From Platycnemis pennipes (taxonomy: Eukaryota; Arthropoda; Insecta; Odonata; Platycnemididae): a stretch of DNA of 64,000 nucleotides. This document shows, piece after piece, positions 37,582 through 49,475 of the stretch. The notes beneath the pieces are model-generated. The model saw only the letters and a program-made list of their open reading frames with translations, made no database searches and had not been told where the DNA came from. The translations under genes and the position numbers were made by a program. The DNA lies in contig OW121858.1 of NCBI GenBank assembly GCA_933228895.1, positions 26,373,859 to 26,437,858 on the forward strand, given 5' to 3'. The first letter of the stretch is position 1. Every line of letters begins with the position of its first letter.

Positions 37582-40314
37582 CCTTAGAAATGCACACTTA
37601 CTAAGAGAATCATAAAGTGCACACTGGTGTCCTGCGGACCCCATGAGTTATAATTTTTTTTTATTTCAGATTTTTGCTATATTTCATTGAGGAAGATGGC
37701 AAATATCATTCATATGAAGCCTTTTTAATATCAATGAGTTGAAATTTTTTATTTTAAAAAATATATAGTAACGCAGTAAAAAATACCTTTTCAATTTGAA
37801 AACTTAGAAAATCTCTCAGAAATACATCAAATCGAAATTTATTTCCTGTTGCTCATGTTTTGACAATACCGAGAAATGCCGTTAGTTACTTAAGGATAAC
37901 ACTTTGAAGTGTATGAAGACTATCGGTTTTAATAGTTTTTCTCCAAAAATATATTTATTACAACATTTGAAAGAAGCGTATTTTTCAAGTTTAATTTTTC
38001 AGTGATTTTTTCGAAAATTTCATAAACACTTATAATGTCAATTAAAATGCTTATAAATTTATAGTTTTTTGCGTAATAAATATAAATATTCACATTGTAC
38101 TGGAAAGAAGTTGATTTTTCACTCCAGTACAGGCAGTACGCAGATAACTTCTATGCACATGGGAGTGCTGCACAATGAGCATAGATGTCTCATTTTTATT
38201 TCCCTTTCACTCGGGCATAAGTTACGTCGAACCTTCCTTCTCGTTGCTGCACTGCATGCCCATCAATCTGTAGAATTTTTAGCGTTGTTCGTCAACCGTG
38301 CGGTATTCATGGGCTGTGTAATAATTCCTACAATTATCCACCATGTCTTCTCAAATTTCACGAATTGGTGAACATTGATCGATCACCCTGCCCTGCAATC
38401 TTGAAGTAATCAAAACGCAGTGTTGACAACAGAAACGGGAGACACTGTAGCGGAGTGGTACATTGATATAGTGTATGCAAACTCAGTTTATAACAGCTCA
38501 TACAGCATAATGTTGCACGTCTTCTGCACCCCAGAAAAATACTAAAGTCCAAAAAAATGCCTCCATCTCCTCAATATCTACATCACTATGATACGATTGG
38601 GAACTTATATCTCTAAGCGCTGCCGTTGTATTTCCTCATTTCTGTGCATCGATATTAAATTTCGCAAAGCTCTATCAAATAATAACTGTCGAATTTGGTG
38701 AGGAGTTTTGATATCACTCGTTGCGCCTTTTGGTCCGGGTTGTTCTGAAATCAAATTTTACTGTTTCCTTCTCCAAAATACAAAAAAAGAAAGAAAAATA
38801 AAATAAGTGTAATATCAATAATATCCATCGACTTTCAGGGTCTTCGGACAATATTCAAAATCGTGACATAACAAAAAATAATCATTGCACGGTAATTTTA
38901 CCATATAAGGTTTAGGTAAAGATGCTAAAATCTGAATTAAAGTTCATGAGAAAAAGTAGGTGCTAATTTAGTTAGAGGTATTCGGAAGCACGCATCGAAA
39001 ACAATCGTTATGAACCGACCGGGAAATTCATTTACAGAGCGAAATCTAGCGATAAATAAATAAAGTCTTTAGCGCTGACAACATTAGGTGGAAAATAATT
39101 CATCGTCTTTTGGTCTCTTTTTCCCGGCAGCAAGAACCGTCTTTCCCTCGCAGGTTTGTAGGTTGCCTTTCTGCCTCTATTCGCCTGGCTCCCTCTTGGT
39201 CGCTTTGTCGCTGGTACACTTTCGTCTTATAACGGTTCTCCGCTACTACCGCTGTCTCTATCTGCATCCGCGCAATCTTCCTCACTCTCCGAATCCGATT
39301 GCTCATGTGCGGAATCTACATCACTGCCTGACGAATTACCCCCATCCCTTCCTGCTCCTCCTCTTTGAACACCAGCAATGCCTGACGAATATCTTCATCA
39401 CGCCTCATGTAGAATCGCGACGAGGAAGACATCTCTAACGCAGCACCGACTCGCTATAGAAATGTGCAGGCTACCAATTGGTCTCGAGCTGAAATGACCA
39501 GCATTTGCCTTATCCTCTCTTTTTCCACAGATTTTGACGTATATGGGCTTCGGGTCGCCAGCCACTACTTGTAAGAAATGCCTACTCCCTTCATGAATTT
39601 TGAGGACATTCCCTTCCCAGCAAATTCCCGGGCCCTAGTTGTGAATTCCCTTGTGTTCTCCGAGGCGCCAGCTCATTGCCATTCTGTGACAAGTGCAAGT
39701 CCCGAAAAGGTTGCAGTCTATAGCTGTGTATATAATCCCCTTTACAGTTTCCAATACATAAAATATCCAAATGATGACGAACGCAAAATTATTATAAGGC
39801 ATTATTTAGGATCGAAAAACCAAGAAATAATCTTCAATGCTGCTAAACTACGCTTCATGCACGTGAAGTTTTTCTATGCACATTTCACTTCTAAATTTCA
39901 AATGAGAATGCAGGAAAATTGGATAATTCCCGAAATATCTTCGATGGTACCAAATATCCTATAATAGTTTAAAATATTATAAATATTGTTTTTAAATAAT
40001 TAAAATGATTAAATACTATATCTACAAATACATTAACAGTAAAAAAGGAGATACACAATGCTATATGATTTATTCGATATGTCTCAAAATTTACCATGAA
40101 ATACACATTGGGGTCCAGCGGACCGCAGACCATTTTCAATATTTTTTCATGAAGCACCAAGCATTTTAATTACTGCATCGCAAGCAATAGTCAGTTCCTA
40201 AGATGTAAAAAGGAATTTACATTAAATTAGATTTCTGTATTTCACGTTTTGTGAAAGTTACGGCGAATAAAAAAATGTTTGGGGTCCACTGGGCCCCAGT
40301 ATGCACTTCTAGGG
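37582..40314 (-). mobile_element. Nested piggyBac element
   Basis: The left end CCTTAGAAATGCACAC and the reverse-complemented right end CCCTAGAAGTGCATAC are inverted repeats of the classical piggyBac type. TTAA precedes the left end (37578-37581); the right flank reads TAAA (40315-40318), one base off. The host LINE text continues across the two flanks, which fixes the boundaries. Length 2.73 kb is normal for piggyBac. Subterminal GGTCC/GGACC palindromes occur near 37630, 40105 and 40285. A broken transposase lies on the minus strand. Confidence 0.85.
38110..39432 (-). pseudogene. piggyBac transposase, degenerate and C-terminally truncated
   Basis: The ATG is at 39430-39432 (MSSSSRFYMRRDED), followed by an acidic Ser/Asp/Glu-rich N-terminus in a shifted frame. 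After an AT-rich gap, which has a TTTCAG acceptor at 38745-38750, the DDE_Tnp_1_7 domain starts: EQPGPKGATSDIKTP, then NEEIQRQR, then SPIREI, VDNCRNYYTAHEYRTVDEQ. The Asp of TVDEQ (38291-38293) is the first catalytic Asp. Text fades after about 38110; later catalytic residues and the Cys-rich C-terminus are absent. Stops and shifts are numerous. Confidence 0.75.
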
Positions 40315-41169
40315 TAAAAAATGGATGAACGACATGTTGGGTATAGCCTGGTTGGAGGGCAATTAGCTGTCGAGTGAGTCAGTTGTCGTGAGGCGCGATG
40401 GTAGACTAACCACTGTCTTTGCTAATATTGTTGTCACCCCCAGTCAGGGGCCCCTCTAAGCCGCCTCGCGCCGGAGGCCCTCGTCTATCACCGAACTAGC
40501 CAGACCGCCCATGACTTTCCCCTACTCTCGTCACCTTATCAGCAGAGCACGTTTTTCTGTGGGGTGGGGAATGGAGGGGAAGGTGGATAGGCTCGTCAAA
40601 GGCTGGCGGAGAACCGAGGGGATCTCCAAGGTCGTGGCGGATTCGAGAACTAAAAGACGCTTTTCGCCCGGAGTATACAGCCCCCTTAAGTATTTGCATA
40701 TTTGAGTAATTAATCATCACTTCATACTTCAATTGCAAAATTATCTATGTGATATGTGGCCTAATTTACATAATGCCAGTTGCAGGAAAAGCGATTCAAG
40801 CTATTTTAATTTATGCTCCTTGATGCCATATTATGCTGAAGGAATTGTTTTTTTATAAAAATTTAAAAATAATTTTTATTCTTTTTAAATCACAGACTTC
40901 ATTTTGAATCCTTCTAATATTTCTGGATACAATGGAGTGCATTGCATTTTGTAACACGTACCTATGCAGGAAGTATACATTCATGATTTGGAAGATCATG
41001 TTAAACCTCAATAGAGCATTTTCTCAAATAGTACTATGCACAAAAACTTTAAATGGGTACCTACCATATGTATCATCAACTTTATAAAATATTAACCTCA
41101 AAGCTTCAGCAGTCATGAAAAAAAAACAGGAGCTGCATTACTAAATTAGAAGAATATAACCGTGTTCTA

Positions 41170-41475
41170 TGACAAATTCAGGAGAATGGAGGAGCAGGAA
41201 ATATTCTGAAATCTATGAACTAACTCTATAGAGAAGCTATGCTATGATAATAAAATGTGGAAGATTTTGTTGGGCTGGACATGCATGGAGAGGAACAGGG
41301 CAGTCAAAAAGGTTTTCATTCTCTCAGCCAGTAAAAGCAGGCGATGAGCACTAGAGCCATAGATAGATGACGTGGAGAAAGACTGGGGGGTCAGAAGATG
41401 GAAACAATTGAAGGCAGATTGTCCAGTAGGCCACAGCCATGGATGACGCTGCTGAATCATAATTTGCAATGCACA
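41170..41475 (+). pseudogene. RTE-like LINE remnant (in block B')
   Basis: Copy of the fossil at 4336-4640, with a few substitutions. No further coding potential. Confidence 0.5.
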
Positions 41476-42954
41476 CATATAAAGATTTCATTCAATACTA
41501 CTAGCGCAACAGATTCCATACAACAAGCGAACAGTAATGCACTGGCAACCCATTAACAGATTAGAGCCAAAGCATGATTAAACTCATGACAAGTCCACAA
41601 CATTAACATACCGCAATCTAAAGCTAAGATAATTTATTAGTGTACAATATCTAAAATATTTCTTTTAAATACACACAGAAACTGATTCAAGGATTGCAAA
41701 CCACCCACAAATAACTTAATAGATTAACCCCCTAATATAATAATCAAATTGATTTCAATTAGTGAATGATAGCAGTGGACAGCAAGTACAGCACATACGT
41801 GTTATAGTTTCGCATGTTGGAAGAATATTTGCCACACACCTTTATGCTGCTTCGCACGGAATTATGTGGATGGAATATATTAAAATTACAGAATTGGATT
41901 TAATAACATACTTAATACTGGCGAGAAATTCATTAGACAAACTATTAATTCAAATTATTTGGTCCAACTTGAACAAGAATTCCAGTGAATGATAACTAAA
42001 TAGCTTTATGCCAGTGATTCCTGTCCATTCATAAAAAATCTCTGATTAGTTTCCAAGGAGGCATACTATTTTAAGTGAATTCTTTTTGAAGTATGCTTTC
42101 ATGGTATGATATCACTTGACATTAAGAATGTGGAAATGACTATAAACAAAGCTTTGATTGCAACAAGAATTTGGCAAGCATAAGTGGATAACCAACAAAG
42201 CATTAAGTGGAACATCAGAGAGTTAACTAAGTTTGCTTTTCCATCGCTAAACTTAGTTGAACTCGTTATGGATACACTTTGCGAAGAGAACACAGCTGAT
42301 GTGTATGTATCAGGATTAATATTTTCTTTCACATGTTGTCCCTCGTGGCATTTATGTCTTTTCCTTCCAGAAAACTCACAGCAAAATCTCTAAAATATTA
42401 CCTCTGTTTAAACCATTTTGTCGCAAGCCTAATACTTGACATAGAATGTCGAAATTTTAAACATATTCACACCATGTAGTAATACCAATACTGTATCATT
42501 AGTACCATGACTCATGCAAAAGAGAATTTCTTTCTTCACCTCTACTTAATGTAAAATAATGTTTTACAAAATTTAACCATATTTCAGTTTAAGAATTTTT
42601 TCGTAGTGGGTTAATCATCTGAATAATTTGTAAAATAATTTGATTAAAATCTATTTTCCTTAACACGTCCCACCTGACGGACTCAAATGCGGGTCCGAAA
42701 TTAATTGCCAGGATACCAAAGGACACTAAAAATATTCCGGGTTGAATGTGTTAACTCAAGTAAAAATTTCTCCCTTGAAACTCAGCTGATTCTGGGCTGA
42801 AACTCCGCTGAATGAGTAAAATCTGGCTTGAAACAACCTTGCAACTGGACTGGACTGCCTTGGCCTCAACAAGAAAAACTGTGCTCAACTGAAACTCCAC
42901 TGAAAAACTCCCTTGCAACTCCATTGCATTAGAACTGCTTCTCTCTTGCTGCAT

Positions 42955-43425
42955 GATTGCTCCACTGAAACTGAACTGGACAGTTGGCCCAGGCCAGGCC
43001 ACCTTCAGAACTCCATTGCTTCTGCCTTGTCACGTGGTTTTATTGCCTTGCCGCAGAGCTGCTGCAGCAACTAGATATCCCACTCCCTAATCAATTTCAA
43101 CTGCTTCTCTCTTGCTGCATGAGATCTCCACTGACACTGAACTGGACAGTTGGCCCGGGCCAGGCCACCTTTATAATTCCACTGCTTCTCCTTTGTCGCA
43201 TATTTTTATTGCCTTGCCACAGAGCTGCTGCAGCAATTAGGCACCCTACTCCTTAACCAATTTCAACTGCTTCTCTCTTGCTGCATGATTGCTCCACTGA
43301 AACTGAACTGGACAGTTGGCCCAGGCCAGGCCACCTTCAGAACTCCATTGCTTCTGCCTTGTCACATGGTTTTATTGCCGTGCTACTTAGCTGCTGCTCT
43401 ATTGAGGTATCCCAACTCCCTTGGC
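42955..43425. repeat. 166-bp tandem repeats, left arm of 3.07-kb element
   Basis: Units start at TCCACTGAAACTGAACTGG near 42961, 43127 and 43293. Each contains GACAGTTGGCCC, GGCCAGGCCACCTT, a CTGCTTCT segment and TTTTATTGCC. The third copy is partial. Confidence 0.85.
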
Positions 43426-45299
43426 GTTGATACCAGGAGAGAACATTTATAAAGAGAACATTTTGTGCAAAATTATTCAAATTTTAAACACAAAAACATA
43501 TCAGAGATGAGAGATCTCTCATACTTTCTATAATGCAATTCCATCTCACATTCAAACTCAATCAAGAGCAAGTTACCTTGCTTTTATGTTCAACAGATAC
43601 TGAAATTTGTAGCAGAATATGCATGGATGCAACTATGCAAAAGCTTCCAGCGTTTCAGAAGGTCGGATGAAGTTCCTGCAAGACCCAGCTAGACATTATC
43701 AGGAAACCTGCAGGAACTTCGCAGGGTTAAGCTAAACGTAGCTGGAATCTAGCAGGTTCCTGTGAAATGTGGCAGAAACTTAGTACAGAATCCCGATGGA
43801 ATTACATCCGAAAGTGTCATTTACCTTAATACTTCGAAATTTTCTGTAAATCTCATAGTTATTCCACCATAATTACCTTCATTGTAAACACTGATAAGTA
43901 TAATTATAGTCAAGAACTAGCTGAAAAGGTGGAGAAACAGACTTTTTGCCTCCTTGATAATCATTTAAAAAGTAGATTGTACTGACGGATTAGACGTATT
44001 CAACTGTTAACCAGTTCTTCGTTAATAGTATGAAAATGGGAAATAAAATTCTTAATGTAATAGTAGCAATTCTTAGTATGCCCTTAAAAATTAAGTTTTA
44101 ATTTTAAATGATGACATTCTTCAAAGTCCGTTAAATTTAAATAAATTTTAGGAAAATATTTCTTGAAAAGAACACTATCATAAACCATAAATAACAACTT
44201 TCGTGTCCACGAGTAATTTTAACGTGAATATTCACATTTTTATAGTTCGCGGTTTGTGGAAAGTTGTATCGACCCATATCGAATCGACTACTATCGATTA
44301 ATTGCAAGACCACGTCGAAATTCAAAATGGCTGTCATCGTAGCGAGAAACGTGAGAAAGAGTCAGAAGAATTATCTCCTCAAATAATTACGTTTTCTTTT
44401 AATTTGTGATCTTGGAAGCTTACTTTTAAATTCTAATGGACAACTACGTTACGATGAGTAAATGCTTGTTATGAAAAGCGATTGTGTTGAACGAATTGGT
44501 CATTGTTTGTTTTCATCTGCCTTCCATGCAGAGTTTTTGAATTGCTGACCCATGAATTGACGGAATTAATCATTTTTCAGGCACATTAAAGTCATAAACA
44601 AATTGGAACATTCGGAATGATCTAATGAGGATTCAGATCATCCTTCAGCTACATGATAAACGTGAAAATGTTTTGTGTGTGTTGTGACAGTGCAGTGATG
44701 ACTTTCGATGATGTTTAAACGAACTCCCCGTATGTAGTTTCACTTTTTAAAGGAGCATTATTTTTTAAAAAAGACTTCTGGTTATTGAACACCTTGATCA
44801 ACCATTAAAATCTTATGCATTAAGCAAGCTCGATAACAGCTTTTGATTCTCGTGCCATGTGGTTTATTTAATATTGTTGTTGTTGGTTATTTTTGAGGTT
44901 ATGCATCAGATTTGGAATCTTATGTGTTACAAAGGCAAGTGAATGCAATGATTTGATTGCTGCTCTATTTTGCATTTCATTTTGATAGTCAGATTGTTCT
45001 GATTTTAAATACCATTATGCTTTGAAAATGGTGTTGACCAAAAAAACGTTGTGAACTTTTAAGTGTTGATTGATACTCTATTTTGTATTCCATTTTTATT
45101 GTCTTTGTTCTGATTTTAAATACAATGATACTTTGAAAATTGTGATGATAATTGCATCATGCATCATTCATCTAATTAACCTTTCCAACAGCCACCTATC
45201 TATCCTTTATCCTTGATCATGTATGCAAAATTGTGGTGGGAATCTGGTATGTGGTCAGTCGTTGTTGACTAGTTAATACAGGTTGATTAATAAGATGTT

Positions 45300-45600
45300 T
45301 CAGTGGAAAGTACTAAGGAGTGGGCAAGGGAGTTTTGGAGAGGGCAGGGGGTATTCATTGGAGTAGGCAGGGGAGTTTCAGTGGGGAAGGCAGTGGAGTC
45401 ACAGTGGAGTTTTAGTGGAATAGGCAAGGGAGTTTCAGTGGGGTAGGCAAGGGAGTTTCAGCGAAGTAGGCAGGTGAGTTTCAGTGGGGTAGGCAAGGGA
45501 GTTTCAGTGAAGTAGGCAGGTGAGTTTCAGTGGGGTAGGCAAGGGAGTTTCAGTGCAGTAGGCAAGGGAGTTTCAGTGGAGAGAGCAAGGGAGAGGCAGC
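45300..45600. repeat. 23-bp minisatellite, right arm of 3.07-kb element
   Basis: About a dozen imperfect copies of GAGTTTCAGTGGGGTAGGC plus four bases. In the centre, units alternate between a GTGGGGTAGGCAAGG and a GTGAAGTAGGCAGGT version, giving a 46-bp higher-order repeat. Confidence 0.9.
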
Positions 45601-48330
45601 TCATTAGGCTGCAAGGGTGTGCCAGCCCACTATAATAACAAGGGTCTGTGCCAGTGCAGTCGCAAGGCATTATATTGCACTGCCTCTCTGCTGTCATCCC
45701 ACTTCCAAACTCCCTTGGTTTTGTTTCAATTTCAGTGCAGTTTCAGCAGAGAAGCAAGGCAGAGTGATTCAAGGGTGTTTCAGCCCTGTTTCAGTTTGGT
45801 TTCAAGGGAGAAATTTTTATTTGAGAAGACATGGGGCATCCTGATCATTTTACATAAGTAAGCCTTAAGTATCGGCCCTCTCAGTGTTGTAAGCTTTTGC
45901 AAAAATAAAGTACAAATTTGAACTAAGTTCCAACTGAAGTGTGAATGTCGTTCAGCAACCTTCCAGGAAGAGCCAACAAATTGTCAGGAAACCATTTTGG
46001 CGGAACATCACAGAAGAATGGAAGCATACTTTTCAATCATCAATGGGACATAGATGAGTGTGCTATAGAAACACATTGTCATGAAAATTTATAAAGTTTG
46101 CGATGTGGCCTACCTTAAATTAAAGTAATTCTGTTTCACCTACAATTTGAAATAGTTTTAGCCTTTCCTGGCTATTTCTCTCCATTTCAAACTACTCGAT
46201 TAGTTTTCTATCGCTGTTGAGGTAGATTCTATCACCTGGGTGATTTTCATTAGCAAGAAATAGATAAATTGTAACTAACTGATAACGAGAATCACAAGCA
46301 TCACATGAAATTAAGCCCCATAACCAAAGATAACATGTCTGAAAAAGTAATAAACAAACAAATTAAACAATTTTAGAAGTCATTATAATAGCTATCGAGT
46401 GAGAATATAATTTGTAGATGTTGAATCTTTTAATCACATCACAACTATGTGTTAAGGAACAAAACCAACATAAGAGTAAAATTAACAAATATATATTCTC
46501 TTTGGCGGCACTTAGCATTAAATATTATTTAGATGAACTAACAGATTTGATAAACATTATTTATTACAAAAAGTATAATCACCACGTGTCATTTACTTTG
46601 CAATTCAGTCAGTATCTTTATGCTTATTATTTTAAGGGAAGCATGTCATTTTTGTTTTGAAATCAAAATTCGAGAAGCTCAATTCATATTATTGTTACTA
46701 ACCTTTGACTGCGATATATCACGGACTGCTGATTGTGCCAATAATACTCCTTCATCTACGAGAAGGAGAGTGAAAGCTACTCTCAAATTAATATTAAATA
46801 AAACAACAATTTCCATTGTTGTGAATTAAAAATAATCTGGTATCTAGTAGTGGTCTATTCCCCAGAGGTCATAGTTAATTCCAAATCCCTTTCCCAGTCA
46901 CCCCTTAGGCTTATAAAATTAGGAAACCAGAGGACTCATATGCTGGGTATTTACACATCTTAAAATAAGGAGCATACATGCCTGCTAGGGAGACTGATTA
47001 GAAAAATCACAAACATAAGAAAAAATTCTTATCACCACCATTTTGGATGAAGTGAGCAAAAAGAAACTATGTACAAGGGTGAAGAGGTCTAAAATAAAAT
47101 ATTATGCTACAATGAAAAATGTCACTCACACCCTTTCAAGTATCCTGCAGGATGTCTGCTCTTTCAAAAGATATATGAATTCTTGACAACAAGACATACC
47201 GTAAGCATACAGTTTCAAGGATCAAAGATGAAACAATGTCATGCAATTTAAAATTCGAGCTAAGAATGTCAGACAATGTCAGAATAAAATCAACTAATTG
47301 TAATAGAATATTTAGAGTTTACTGCCAAAAATATACTAGCATCACATATGTTGGAAACTAAAGGGAGATGTTTTTTGACAGCTTGATAAGTAAGTACTAC
47401 AAAATATCCTACATACATTGTCAACATTGGCAGACATTGACCATCATTAAATGTTGAACATGACCTAATGGCCTAAAAATATAAATGGTGTGAAAATATT
47501 ACAATTAAGGGAAAGTAAGTGATTTTAAGGATTAACGTGAGCCAAAAACTAAATGAGGGATCCCAAAGAGCCTTCCGATCACCAGACTTCTTCAAAAATG
47601 ATGATTCCCAAACAATTGTTTTAGCACGGAATGCACCACAAGATACTTCACTTCTGATTGCATTAGTATTACATTATTATTGCATTGATTATTGCATTGT
47701 AATTGTAAATTGGTAAATTAATTCAGTTGCACTTCTAATATCGGAAGGATAATACATGACGGTATGCAAAATATGAATTCGCATGAACACTAATTCCCCT
47801 CCTGATGTATACCAACTAATCCTCTTTCCGTTGATAGCAAAAAAACGATAAAAATTCAAGAAAATTGATGACGCCTGCTGCGTCAGTTGTGGGTTAAACA
47901 TGAGCAAACCACTAAAAAATTGGGAGCAAATACAAAACCATGATTCTCAACACATGTAGACGTTAGACATATTTAAACATCACTAGCCAACTAGAATTAT
48001 GCTTCGGACTACGTGAATCTAACGTCAATACTATACTAAGTAATACTGAACCCACAAATGCTTAAACTGACGACAAAATCGAGAAGAGTACGCGACAAAA
48101 GAGACGAAAACATCACACATGCATTTATGAAGGAGTGTCGTCGTAACATCCACATCCAAGGTAACTGAGTAACCAGCGTAACTTGGGACATGACGAAAAC
48201 AACACTAACTTTACACACAACTACGTTTTCTCACATTATTCACTGAAAATGTACTTACAGGATAACTTTCATGAATTGATTTCATCTTCTTTCTTCACTT
48301 CTCAAATACAGGAGTGTGGCATACTATTTC

Positions 48331-48779
48331 GGTATTATTCTCGATCTTGGCGGCACGGAATCTACAAGTGACAGGAAGTGACTGTAGTTATTGAAAAATA
48401 CATGAGACCGGGCTGGTTCATACGCAACAACCACAACAACAGCCCTTCCCAATCACTTAGACATCTTCATAACATGTTGAACGGCAAGCGATCGATCTTT
48501 CTTTTTGAAATAATGCATCTCGTCACAACGCGTAATCGGCAATAAACGGAAGACGGTCATGGCGTATAAATAATTACTATAATATCCATTACATATAAAA
48601 AATTTTAACTTCCTAACTAATATTATTATAATATCCATTAACATCGATCTTCTTTCTTAAAAACAAAGACCGAACACCTGCCGTGACATAGCTACGTACA
48701 CATTCGGGTCGGTGTAGAAGTAGAGATTTGTGGATGTCAGTATTTTTTTTGCGCCGGGTGACTTGTATTTTATAGTTAG
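48331..48779. other. Host DNA after block B', no gene seen
   Basis: AT-rich. The minus-strand frame 48657-48998 overlaps the MITE that follows and is not supported as a gene. Confidence 0.5.
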
Positions 48780-49051
48780 GGTAAATGTGAGCGAGAGGGT
48801 TACATCTTCAAAAATTATTTTCTCTCGGGAAAAGCCCAAGATGGCGTCGAAAACATCTATTTTGAGGTGAAATTTGGTGAAATTGTAAGGCTTATATCTA
48901 CGGAAATAATGCTTGACCACAGCAGTGAAATTTGTTTTACAATGTACTGTCATCCTTCCTCTACGTTCCGCAGTTCGAATGAAGTCGGTTCCTTTCATCG
49001 TTTTCGCGTGATAACATTTTGAACGATGTAACCCTCTTGCTCACATTTACC
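48780..49051. mobile_element. 272-bp MITE with GGTAAATGTGAGC termini
   Basis: The left end GGTAAATGTGAGCGAGAG and the reverse complement of the right end GGTAAATGTGAGCAAGAG continue as GGTTACATC in both, so about 27 bp match with one mismatch. No target duplication is obvious. It lies about 425 bp upstream of the ZAD exon. Confidence 0.8.
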
Positions 49052-49475
49052 GAAATATAATAGACTGTGGTTTTGTCAGTAGCGATAAGAAAAAGCTTGT
49101 TTCAGTTAATTCCTTATCTCAGCGAAGTGAATACTTTGTAGGTTAACGGATAAACGTCAACTTAACCCAAATGAAGAATATGTCGGTTGTTCGTCAACCA
49201 AAGACTGAATTAAATATTGCTTAGTGACGTAAAAGTTTTGTTATGGTCGGAACATGATGATACTAACAAGTATTGTTAGCATTTCAATTTACGAAAGAAT
49301 TTACTTTCACGAAAGTTTACTTCGATCATCATAAGCATTACGTGGATATAACATATGGTACCTATTTTTGTAGTGGTATTTTGGAATTGTTATAACATGG
49401 TATTTTCTAGTGGTATCTCATGCTATTTTGTTAGTTCGTTGATATAACTGGCGTAACTATAGCATAAGTGTCACT

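Larger units (their letters stand above)
32858..40689. mobile_element. TTAA-flanked DNA transposon T2 (Kolobok-like), multiply nested
   Basis: TTAA copies at 32858-32861 and 40686-40689; copy B has one TTAA at 3852-3855, proving the insertion. Left end GGGGGCTCTATACCAC, right end reverse-complemented GGGGGCTGTATACTCC. The 7.8-kb body contains, left to right, a GC-rich 5' region, a Mutator-like transposase piece (34662-34880), an RTE LINE tail (35364-35705), a YqaJ nuclease domain (35710-36377), a minus-strand LINE (36660-37581) and, within that LINE, a piggyBac element (37582-40314). 32862-34660 and 40330-40685 hold no recognised gene. Confidence 0.88.
42755..45825. mobile_element. 3.07-kb inverted-repeat element full of minisatellites
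   Basis: It begins CTCAAGTAAAAATTTCTCCC and ends with the reverse complement of CTCAAATAAAAATTTCTCCC, at least 27 bp with one mismatch. The uninterrupted site in copy B (GTGTTAAGACATGG, 5913-5926) shows a 2-bp AA duplication. Both arms are repeat-rich: three ~166-bp units on the left and a 23-bp minisatellite on the right. The centre (43450-45290) is AT-rich with no transposase frame, so the element is non-autonomous or decayed. Superfamily unknown. Confidence 0.85.
31479..48330. repeat. Duplicated block B' (copy 2, interrupted by three transposons)
   Basis: Colinear with 2959-8603 once the insertions at 31600-32100, 32862-40685 and 42755-45825 are removed. It also has about 172 bp (46472-46644, bounded by CAT on both sides) that copy B lacks, and a single copy of the 351-bp unit. 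The remaining host parts (32101-32857, 40690-42754, 45826-48330) contain no intact gene. Confidence 0.92.

Noticed and set aside
38069..38371. 100-codon plus-strand frame
   Set aside because: Antisense to the piggyBac transposase remnant, which has recognisable domain text.
39578..39964. 128-codon plus-strand frame inside the piggyBac element
   Set aside because: No recognisable domain and opposite to the transposase; possibly chance in the 5' region.
45300..45600. Regular repeats resembling a CRISPR array
   Set aside because: Units are contiguous with no unique spacers, and the context is a eukaryotic transposon.
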